A stretch of DNA of 32,817 nt, from assembly GCA_903824935.1 (NCBI GenBank), contig CAIJYT010000197.1, positions 1 to 32,817 on the forward strand, written 5' to 3'. Position numbers and translations under genes: made by a program. Below the pieces are notes generated by a model. The model did not search any database, had not been told where the DNA came from, and saw only the letters and a list, made by a program, of their open reading frames with translations. Every line of letters starts with the position of its first letter. Position 1 is the first letter of the stretch. This document shows positions 17,663 through 24,973 of this stretch, piece by piece. Source of the DNA: an uncultured Bacteroidales bacterium (GTDB lineage Bacteria > Bacteroidota > Bacteroidia > Bacteroidales > FEN-979).

Positions 17663-19033
17663 ATGAATAAAAACATTATTTCCTTTTTTTTAATTGTATG
17701 CTTGGTGATGTCAGCATCCTTGCTTGCCGGCCAGGCTCCCGATGACAAGATGGCCGCCGACAAGGCGGCTTATGCTGTCAGGGTCAGGACTGTCTTCCTT
17801 AAAGCATGGCAATCATACAAAACCTATGCCTGGGGAATGGATGCCGCCAACCCCATCGCAAAGAAAGGCCATAACTGGTATGCCCAGAGCCTGCTCATGA
17901 CCCCGGTTGATGCCTACAGCACCATGTGCATCATGGGCCTGGCCAAAGAAAAAGAAGAAGCCAAACAGCTGATATTCGAAAAACTTGATTTCAATAAGGA
18001 TTTTGAAGTCCAGCAGTTCGAGATCACCATCAGGATGCTCGGGGGACTGCTGTCGTCTTACCAGCTCGACGGGGATAAACGGTTTCTTGACCTGGCGACG
18101 GATCTCGGGAACCGCATGCTTCCGGTTTTCAACTCCCCCACCGGGATGCCTTACCGCATGGTCAATCTTAAAACCGGCAAGGCATCGGGAAAATTGTCCA
18201 ATCCGGCTGAGATAGGCACCATGCTCCTTGAATACGGAATGTTGTCGAGGCTGACCGGAAACCCGGCATATTACCAGAAATGCAAAAAAGGCGTTGTTGC
18301 ATTATATGCTCTCAGGGGCAAGACCGGACTTATGGGCTCACAGATAGACGTTGAAACAGGTGAATGGGTCGACAGGCAGGCTCATATCAGCGGAGGGATT
18401 GACTCGTTTTACGAATATCTTCTGAAAGGCTGGCTTTTGTTCGGGGATCCTGACCTGAAACGGATGTGGGAAACTTCCAGAGATTCCATCAATAAATTTC
18501 TTTCTGATGATGCTTCTACAGGTTTTTGGTATGGTTGGGCTGATATGAATTCGGGAAAAAGGACATTGACCGAATTCGGTGCCCTCGATTGCTTCTTCGG
18601 TGCTGTGCTTTGCCTTGACGGAGACCTGGTAAGGGCCGCAAAACTTGATAAATCAATCCTTAAAATGTGGAATCTTTACGGGCTGGAACCCGAGGTGATA
18701 AATTATACGAACATGAAAGTAGTGTCGCCTTCCTATATTGTAAGACCCGAAGCGATTGAAACAACATATTATCTCTGGCATTACACAAAGGATCCTCAAT
18801 ATTTCGAAGCCGGGAAACACCTGTTTGAATCCATAGAAAAATATTGCCAGACCGATAACGGTTATGTTGAGATCAAGGATGTGCGCAGCATGGAAAAAAA
18901 GGATGAGCTTGAAAGTTTCTTCTTTGCAGAAACGATGAAGTACTGCTATCTTTTCTTTGCCCCGGATGAAGCTTTTAATCTCGACAAAGTTGTACTGAAT
19001 ACAGAAGCCCACCCCTTCTTCAGGGAAAAATAG
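17663..19033 (+). CDS. Glycoside hydrolase family 47 (class I alpha-1,2-mannosidase / EDEM-like), secreted
   Basis: 'QQFEITIRMLGGLLSSYQLDGDKRFLDLATDLGNRMLPVFNSPTGMPYRMVNLKTG', 'EIGTMLLEYGMLSRLTGNPAY', 'ISGGIDSFYEYLLKGWLLFG', 'VRPEAIETTYYLWHYTKDPQY', 'KKDELESFFFAETMKYCYLFF', 'VVLNTEAHPF'. Confidence 0.88.
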   Translation: MNKNIISFFLIVCLVMSASLLAGQAPDDKMAADKAAYAVRVRTVFLKAWQSYKTYAWGMDAANPIAKKGHNWYAQSLLMTPVDAYSTMCIMGLAKEKEEAKQLIFEKLDFNKDFEVQQFEITIRMLGGLLSSYQLDGDKRFLDLATDLGNRMLPVFNSPTGMPYRMVNLKTGKASGKLSNPAEIGTMLLEYGMLSRLTGNPAYYQKCKKGVVALYALRGKTGLMGSQIDVETGEWVDRQAHISGGIDSFYEYLLKGWLLFGDPDLKRMWETSRDSINKFLSDDASTGFWYGWADMNSGKRTLTEFGALDCFFGAVLCLDGDLVRAAKLDKSILKMWNLYGLEPEVINYTNMKVVSPSYIVRPEAIETTYYLWHYTKDPQYFEAGKHLFESIEKYCQTDNGYVEIKDVRSMEKKDELESFFFAETMKYCYLFFAPDEAFNLDKVVLNTEAHPFFREK

Positions 19034-19098
19034 CAACTTACCATTAATTTTTTCATATTGATATCCAGTCAATTAATAAATTTTTGAATTAATCTGGA

Positions 19099-19128
19099 TT
19101 GCTGGACTATTATTTTACTTTATCTTTG
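19099..19128 (+). promoter_or_regulatory. Bacteroidota promoter TTG-N19-TATCTTTG for the TetR operon
   Basis: TTG at 19099-19101, 19-nt spacer, TATCTTTG at 19121-19128. Confidence 0.75.
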
Positions 19129-19144
19129 ACCGACCGTTCAGTCA
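19127..19144. promoter_or_regulatory. TetR-type operator TGACCGACCGTTCAGTCA
   Basis: Imperfect 18-bp dyad (7 of 9 half-site positions pair) immediately downstream of the -7 box and 6 nt before the TetR-family ATG. Resembles the GACCGACCGGTCGGTC-type sites of TetR regulators. Confidence 0.7.
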
Positions 19145-19150
19145 TAAATT

Positions 19151-19750
19151 ATGTGCCCAAGAACAAGCAAGCAATTTGAGGAGATCCGGATCAACAAGCG
19201 AAGGCAGATCATAGACGCCTCCATTGAATGTTTCGCGACAACCGGGTATCATGCCTGTTCGATAAGTGATCTGGCCAGGCATGCAGGGATATCAAAGGGA
19301 CTTCTTTATAATTACTTCAGCAGCAAGGAGGACCTTTTAAAAACCATCTTCAGGGAGATCATGGAGGAGATGATACTTCTGATCGACCCGGAGCATACCG
19401 GTGTGATGGACCAGAAAGTTCTGCAGGATTACTTTGACAGGCTACTGGTCCATCTGAAATCCAACCTTATTTTCTGGAAAATGCATTTGGCCATTTTCAG
19501 TCAGCCTGCGGTTCAACTGATACTCAGCGAGGAGATATTGGCTGCTTCCAAACAGCCACTCGACATGGTGGAAAAATATTTTATTAAGCAGGGATTTAAG
19601 AACCCGGCACTGGAGGTGGCATTCCTCAGCACCCTGATGAGCGGGATCACCTGGGAATATATTGCCGACCCTGAGAATTACCCGCTTGAACAGATAAAAG
19701 AACGAATTCTCAGTATTTATTCAACACCCCATCCACAGACAATAAAATGA
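19151..19750 (+). CDS. TetR/AcrR family transcriptional regulator
   Basis: N-terminal HTH 'RRQIIDASIECFATTGYHACSISDLARHAGISKGLLYNYFSSKEDLLKTIF'. Confidence 0.95.
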   Translation: MCPRTSKQFEEIRINKRRQIIDASIECFATTGYHACSISDLARHAGISKGLLYNYFSSKEDLLKTIFREIMEEMILLIDPEHTGVMDQKVLQDYFDRLLVHLKSNLIFWKMHLAIFSQPAVQLILSEEILAASKQPLDMVEKYFIKQGFKNPALEVAFLSTLMSGITWEYIADPENYPLEQIKERILSIYSTPHPQTIK

Positions 19751-20496
19751 AGAAAGCAATCCTCGCAATACTGATGTTTGCCGCCCTGTATAATGCGAAT
19801 GCCCAAGGCCTGAGCGCAAAGGAGATCGTGCAAAAAGCCGATGACAAGAACCGGGGACTTACCAGCCAGGGTACCATGACAATGACGGTAGTAAGGCCCG
19901 ACTGGAGCCGGACTATCACAATGAAAAGCTGGTCGAAGGGTAAGGATTATTCGCTGGTTTTGATCACCGCCCCGGCCAAGGACAAAGGCCAGGTCTTCCT
20001 GAAAATAAAGACCGAGATGTGGAACTGGGTACCTTCCATCGACAAGACCATTAAAATCCCTCCTTCGATGATGCTACAGTCGTGGATGGGTTCTGATTTT
20101 ACCAACGACGACCTGGTGAAACAGTCGTCGATCGTGGTTGATTACTCGCATAAGTTGCTGGGCAAAGAGAAAGTGAGGGAGATGGAATGCTATAAAATAG
20201 AAATGATCCCATTGCCGGATGCCGCGGTGGTCTGGGGCAGGGTGATCATGTGGATCACAGTGACCGGCTTTGACCAGTGGATGACTGAGTATTACGACGA
20301 AGACAACAAGCTCGTGAACGTCGGGAATTCTTATGACATAAGGCATATGGGCGACCGTGACATCCCGACCCGGATTGAACTTGAACCAAGGAACAAAAAG
20401 GGCCAGAAGACCATTATGCAGATCGACAATATAAAGTTCAACATATCGGTAGACGAGGCTTTTTTCTCTCTCCAGAACATGAAAAAAATAAAATGA
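19747..20496 (+). CDS. Outer membrane lipoprotein-sorting (LolA-like) protein
   Basis: Signal peptide (MKKAILAILMFAALYNANAQ); 'SQGTMTMTVVRPDWSRTITMKSWSKGKDYSLVLITAPAKDKGQVFLKIKTEMWNWVPSIDKTIKIPPSMMLQSWMGSDFTNDDLV' typical of the LolA-like / COG2834-type family. ATGA overlap with the TetR gene. Confidence 0.85.
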   Translation: MKKAILAILMFAALYNANAQGLSAKEIVQKADDKNRGLTSQGTMTMTVVRPDWSRTITMKSWSKGKDYSLVLITAPAKDKGQVFLKIKTEMWNWVPSIDKTIKIPPSMMLQSWMGSDFTNDDLVKQSSIVVDYSHKLLGKEKVREMECYKIEMIPLPDAAVVWGRVIMWITVTGFDQWMTEYYDEDNKLVNVGNSYDIRHMGDRDIPTRIELEPRNKKGQKTIMQIDNIKFNISVDEAFFSLQNMKKIK

Positions 20497-20497
20497 C

Positions 20498-21718
20498 ATG
20501 AGTGACCTCAGGCTGGCATGGCGTAACATATGGAGGAACAAGAGAAGGACCTTGCTGACTGCAGCCTCCATTTTCCTTGCAGTATTCCTGGCGCTGATAG
20601 TTCGTTCCCTTCAAACCGGCTTATTCGACAACCTGATCCAGATATCGATACAGTCGTACACAGGGCACATCCAGATACATAAAAAAGGATACTGGGACGA
20701 CAGGACCATCGATAACACCATAGTTTACAACGATTCCCTGACCGCTGTTGTGAACAGGCTGAAGAATGTTGAAATAACCGTTCCCAGGCTTGAGTACTTT
20801 GCCCTGGCTTCCTCGGGCATGCAAACCAAGGGCGTCATAATAATAGGCACTGATCCGGTGAAAGAAGATTCACTGACCAGGCTTTCTTCGAAAATGGTGA
20901 AAGGGCTTTACCTTGACAGGACAGGACGGGGCGTGATAGTCGCAGGGGGCCTTGCAGAATTCCTCGGGCTTCATACCGGCGACACTCTTATCCTTATTGG
21001 CCAGGGTTTTCACGGTGTAAGCGCGGCGGGCAAATTCTCTGTAAGAGGGATCATCCATCTCCCCTCTCCCCCACTTGACAACCAGGTGGTTTATATGAAC
21101 CTCCCCACGGCCCAGGATTTTTTCAGTGCCGATAACCGTATCTCTTCCCTGTCGATAAGCCTTAAGAAACCCGATGATATTGGCATGACCATGGGGGAAC
21201 TGACATCCGCAGTCAACCTTTCAAAGTTCGAAGTGATGTCATGGGATCAGCTGATGGTAGAGATCATGCAGCAGCTTAAAGTTAAAACCGCCAGCGGTAT
21301 GATCATCATTTCCATACTATACCTGATCGTGGGTTTCGGGATCTTTGGTACGGTGATCATGATGACCAACGAAAGGACAAAGGAGTTCGGGGTGATGGTT
21401 TCGGTGGGTATGCAGAAAAGCCGCCTGGCCATGATACTGGTGCTTGAAATGGTGTTTATCGGCCTAACCGGGGCGTTAAGCGGGCTTGCAGCTGCCCTGC
21501 CCATCATGGCCTGGTACAATTTTCATCCTATAAAACTCTGGGGGGCTATGGCACAGGCCTATCTCTCGTACGGGATCGAACCCTTGCTCCCCCTTGCGCT
21601 TAAATGGGGTTTCATACTTTCGAATTTCACTGCGGTGATGGTCATTGTACTTCTGACATGCATTTTCCCGGTACGCAGGGTATTTAAACTGAAGGTCGTT
21701 GAAGCCCTTCACAAATAA
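20498..21718 (+). CDS. ABC transporter permease, FtsX/MacB/LolCE type
   Basis: 'LRLAWRNIWRNKRRTLLTAASIFLAVFLALIVRSLQ'; C-terminal FtsX domain 'IISILYLIVGFGIFGTVIMMTNERTKEFGVMVSVGMQKSRLAMILVLEMVF'. Confidence 0.9.
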   Translation: MSDLRLAWRNIWRNKRRTLLTAASIFLAVFLALIVRSLQTGLFDNLIQISIQSYTGHIQIHKKGYWDDRTIDNTIVYNDSLTAVVNRLKNVEITVPRLEYFALASSGMQTKGVIIIGTDPVKEDSLTRLSSKMVKGLYLDRTGRGVIVAGGLAEFLGLHTGDTLILIGQGFHGVSAAGKFSVRGIIHLPSPPLDNQVVYMNLPTAQDFFSADNRISSLSISLKKPDDIGMTMGELTSAVNLSKFEVMSWDQLMVEIMQQLKVKTASGMIIISILYLIVGFGIFGTVIMMTNERTKEFGVMVSVGMQKSRLAMILVLEMVFIGLTGALSGLAAALPIMAWYNFHPIKLWGAMAQAYLSYGIEPLLPLALKWGFILSNFTAVMVIVLLTCIFPVRRVFKLKVVEALHK

Positions 21719-21725
21719 AGGAATT

Positions 21726-22946
21726 ATGATTTTCTTGATTGCATTCAAAAATATCTGGAGAAATAAGGCAAGAAGCCTGATCGTGATTACCGCGGTCACG
21801 CTTGGACTTACAGGCGGGCTCATCGCTGTCGCCGTGATGACTGGCCTTGTTGAGCAGAAGGTAAGGTCGGTTATCAATACCGAGATCTCGCATTTACAGA
21901 TCCATAGTCCCTCATACCTTAAAAATTCCGAGCCCAGGTTTGTGATCCATGAACCGGAAAAAGTCATGCAATTCATTTCACAGATCCCCGGCGTGAAATC
22001 GGTTTGCGAAAGGACACTGCTTACCGGTATGGCCGCTTCACCAAATTCTGCTGCCGGGGTCAGGATACTTGGCGTAGATCCGCCCCGTGAGAAAACCGTA
22101 ACCAACCTTTATTCCTCCATACCAGACAGCAGCGGCGGTTGGTTCACAGGCAGCCGGAAAAACCAGGTGGTGATTGGCCACAAACTGGCCGAAAAACTGA
22201 AAGTCAGGCTTAAATCAAAAATCGTCCTCAGGTTCCAGGGGACCGACGGGAACCTTTACGAAGCAGCCTTCAGCATCACCGGGATCTTCGGAACTGCCAG
22301 TTCGGTGTTCGATGAAACCAGTGTCTTTGTTAAAAAAACCGACCTTGATGTCATCACCGGCGGCGAAAGCGGCATTCATGAGATTGCGGTCATGATGAAA
22401 GACATCAGCAGCATCCCGCTTATCCAGCCACAGCTGAAAAGAAGCCTGCCGGGCTGTGATGTGCAGAACTGGATAGAGATTAAGCCTGAGATGGGCTTGC
22501 TCACCTCTGTTATCGCAGTCGAGGTCTATGTGATCCTGGGGATCATACTGTTTGCACTGGCCTTCGGTATCGTCAACACCATGCTGATGATAGTTTTTGA
22601 ACGCACCCGTGAGCTTGGAATGCTGATGGCTGTGGGGATGAGCAAAGCAAGGGTATTTAACATGATCATGCTGGAGACAGTTTTTCTCACTTTTATCGGC
22701 GGGGTCACGGGCATGGCGTTGGGTGCGGGACTGATCGCTTTCCTGGGCCATCACGGGATAGACCTTTCTGTTGTTTCAAAAGGCCTTTCGGCATACGGGG
22801 TGGACACAAAGATCTATCCCATTATTACGAAGGCATTCTATATCAACCTCACCATCATGATACTGTCCACAGGCGTGCTTTCGGCTATCATGCCAGCCCG
22901 CAAGGCCCTTAAGCTGAAACCGGTGGAGGCGATTAGGATAGAATAA
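21726..22946 (+). CDS. ABC transporter permease, FtsX/MacB/LolCE type (second subunit)
   Basis: 'IAFKNIWRNKARSLIVITAVTLGLTGGLIAVAVMTGL'; 'FALAFGIVNTMLMIVFERTRELGMLMAVGMSKARVFNMIMLETVFL'. The ATG at 21726 is preferred over the overlapping upstream start at 21699. Confidence 0.9.
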   Translation: MIFLIAFKNIWRNKARSLIVITAVTLGLTGGLIAVAVMTGLVEQKVRSVINTEISHLQIHSPSYLKNSEPRFVIHEPEKVMQFISQIPGVKSVCERTLLTGMAASPNSAAGVRILGVDPPREKTVTNLYSSIPDSSGGWFTGSRKNQVVIGHKLAEKLKVRLKSKIVLRFQGTDGNLYEAAFSITGIFGTASSVFDETSVFVKKTDLDVITGGESGIHEIAVMMKDISSIPLIQPQLKRSLPGCDVQNWIEIKPEMGLLTSVIAVEVYVILGIILFALAFGIVNTMLMIVFERTRELGMLMAVGMSKARVFNMIMLETVFLTFIGGVTGMALGAGLIAFLGHHGIDLSVVSKGLSAYGVDTKIYPIITKAFYINLTIMILSTGVLSAIMPARKALKLKPVEAIRIE

Positions 22947-22947
22947 G

Positions 22948-22971
22948 TAGCGAAATAGCGAAGTAGCGAAA
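22948..22971. repeat. Three tandem 8-bp units TAGCGAA(A/G)
   Basis: TAGCGAAA TAGCGAAG TAGCGAAA, read directly, in the gap between the second permease and the ATPase. Confidence 0.9.
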
Positions 22972-22991
22972 TATTGATTAATAATAACACC

Positions 22992-23678
22992 ATGAATATT
23001 ATAGAGATCAGGAACCTGAGCAAGATATACGATGAAAAGACAGTACCCGTTTATGCACTGAACGGCGTTGACCTGGCATTCAAAGAAGGTGAATTCACCT
23101 GCATTGTGGGTCCGTCGGGATCTGGAAAAACCACCATGCTGAACATGCTCGGCGGGCTTGACAGCCCCAGTGCAGGGGGGATACGGATAGGTGATACGGA
23201 TATCACAAGCCTCAGGTCGAGGCAGCTTATTGATTTCAGGCTGAGGAACATAGGCTTCGTGTTCCAGTCATTCAACCTTATCCCCGTGCTTACTGCCAAA
23301 GAGAACGTTGAGTTCATCATGCAAATGCAGGGGATTAAAAAAGACCAGAGGGATAAACGTACCATGGAATTGCTGAATGCGGTAGGTTTGGCCGACAAGG
23401 TCAACACCAGGCCCGGAAAGCTTTCGGGCGGGCAGCAGCAGAGGGTTGCCGTGGCAAGGGCCCTCGCATCCAAGCCCAGGTTCATACTCGCCGATGAACC
23501 AACCGCCAACCTGGATTCCAAATCAGCCGAAAACCTTCTTGAGATCATGGAAAAACTTAACAGGGAAGAAAACATCACCTTCATTTTTTCAACCCATGAT
23601 GCAAGGGTAGTGGCTAAAGCAAGGAGGGTGGTGACTCTCGAAGACGGCAGGATAGTTGCCGATGTTTCAAAGAACTGA
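22992..23678 (+). CDS. ABC transporter ATP-binding protein, LolD/MacB type
   Basis: Walker A 'GPSGSGKTTMLNMLGGLDSPSAG', signature 'LSGGQQQRVAVARALASKPRFILADEPTANLDSK', H-loop 'STHD'. Confidence 0.95.
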   Translation: MNIIEIRNLSKIYDEKTVPVYALNGVDLAFKEGEFTCIVGPSGSGKTTMLNMLGGLDSPSAGGIRIGDTDITSLRSRQLIDFRLRNIGFVFQSFNLIPVLTAKENVEFIMQMQGIKKDQRDKRTMELLNAVGLADKVNTRPGKLSGGQQQRVAVARALASKPRFILADEPTANLDSKSAENLLEIMEKLNREENITFIFSTHDARVVAKARRVVTLEDGRIVADVSKN

Positions 23679-23687
23679 AAAGCATTC

Positions 23688-24944
23688 ATGCCGGGGACTT
23701 CAAGATATATACTGTTACTTCTGATCATTCTTTTAATGACTGTGGATTGCATTGCACGAGGCTCAGCCAGGGAACAAAATGACACCCTGGATGCTGCGCA
23801 TAGCAGGGATAATGCAGTGACTCCTTCAGCTGACTCATCAGCAGTCATAAAAGAAAAAAACTGGTCGTTCAACGGCTATGTCAAAGACATGCAAACTGTG
23901 ATCATCCATAAGATCGATGGGCCCTGGGTTACCGACAACCTCATCCACAACCGTAATAATTTCAAATGGAATATTTCGAAGAGTTTTACCTTCTGTCTTG
24001 AAGAGAGGAACCGCTTTTACTGGGGCGATATCATGGCCATCAGCCCTCAATATGCTGATTTTATCGCTTACGACAACGGACTGGTGAACATGTCTTGGAA
24101 TATCGTTTCGGGGAAATCGTATGTATTCAACATCGCGATTGACAGGGTCTGGCTGGATTATACCCATGAAAAATTCCAGGTCACTCTGGGGCGGCAGAGG
24201 ATCAACTGGAGCCAGACCTTTGTATGGAACCCCAACGATATTTTCAATACTTATTCTTATTTCGATTTTGATTATGAAGAAAAGCCCGGAAGCGATGCTG
24301 TGAGATTCCAGTATTTCACCAGTCCATCGTCCAAAGCTGAAATTGCGGTGAAGGCCGACAAGGACAGGAAGATCACGGCGGCAGGGCTTTACCGTTTCAA
24401 TCACTGGAAATACGATTTCCAGGGGATTGCAGGGGTTTACACCCAGAGCGACCTTGTGCTGGGGATTGGATGGGCCGGGCAGATTGCCAAGGGAGGGTTC
24501 AAAGGGGAAATGAGCTTCTTTCAGCCTCTGAAAAATTTCCTTGATACCACCGCAGTATTCCTGTCGTCAATTGAATACGATTATACTTTCAGAAATTCCA
24601 TCTTCATTCAGTTCGAGGGATTTTATAATTCGAATGCGACTAATTCGGCTAATGTGCTGATCAACCAGTTCAACCCCGGGCTTCTGAATGCAAAGAATCC
24701 TTTCCTTAACGGGTTTTCAATTTTTGCCAACATCTCCTACCCTGTTACTCCCCTGATCAGTATTGCACTGGCCGGTATTTACAACCCTTCAAACCTCATG
24801 TACTTCATCCTCCCCTCGTTTACAGTTTCCCTGATGAACAATCTCGACCTGTCGTTAATCGCCCAGTCATTTCAGTCGTATGATCCCGCGATTTACGGAT
24901 CCTGCCAGACGTCCATATTCATCAGGCTGAAAGGATCCTTCTAA
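23688..24944 (+). CDS. Outer-membrane beta-barrel (porin-like) protein
   Basis: Signal peptide; 'VTLGRQRINWSQTFVWNPNDIFNTYSYFDFDYEEKPGSDAVRFQYF', alternating hydrophobic beta-strands, terminal phenylalanine (FIRLKGSF*). Confidence 0.75.
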   Translation: MPGTSRYILLLLIILLMTVDCIARGSAREQNDTLDAAHSRDNAVTPSADSSAVIKEKNWSFNGYVKDMQTVIIHKIDGPWVTDNLIHNRNNFKWNISKSFTFCLEERNRFYWGDIMAISPQYADFIAYDNGLVNMSWNIVSGKSYVFNIAIDRVWLDYTHEKFQVTLGRQRINWSQTFVWNPNDIFNTYSYFDFDYEEKPGSDAVRFQYFTSPSSKAEIAVKADKDRKITAAGLYRFNHWKYDFQGIAGVYTQSDLVLGIGWAGQIAKGGFKGEMSFFQPLKNFLDTTAVFLSSIEYDYTFRNSIFIQFEGFYNSNATNSANVLINQFNPGLLNAKNPFLNGFSIFANISYPVTPLISIALAGIYNPSNLMYFILPSFTVSLMNNLDLSLIAQSFQSYDPAIYGSCQTSIFIRLKGSF

Positions 24945-24960
24945 GCTGGCAATTAATTAT

Positions 24961-24968
24961 TATCTTTG
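24961..24968 (+). promoter_or_regulatory. Bacteroidota -7 element TATCTTTG just upstream of the T9SS protein
   Basis: Perfect TAnnTTTG, 5 nt before the ATG at 24974. Confidence 0.55.
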
Positions 24969-24973
24969 AAGGT

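Noticed and set aside
21476-22754. Long minus-strand ORFs (21476-22105, 22215-22754) opposite the permeases
   Set aside because: Antisense to clearly coding FtsX-type permeases; no domain features; typical six-frame artefacts.
23051-23872. 273-aa minus-strand ORF opposite the ABC ATPase
   Set aside because: Shadow ORF: the plus strand encodes a complete, motif-rich ATPase, and the antisense product is low-complexity Ser/Leu/Met-rich without recognisable motifs.
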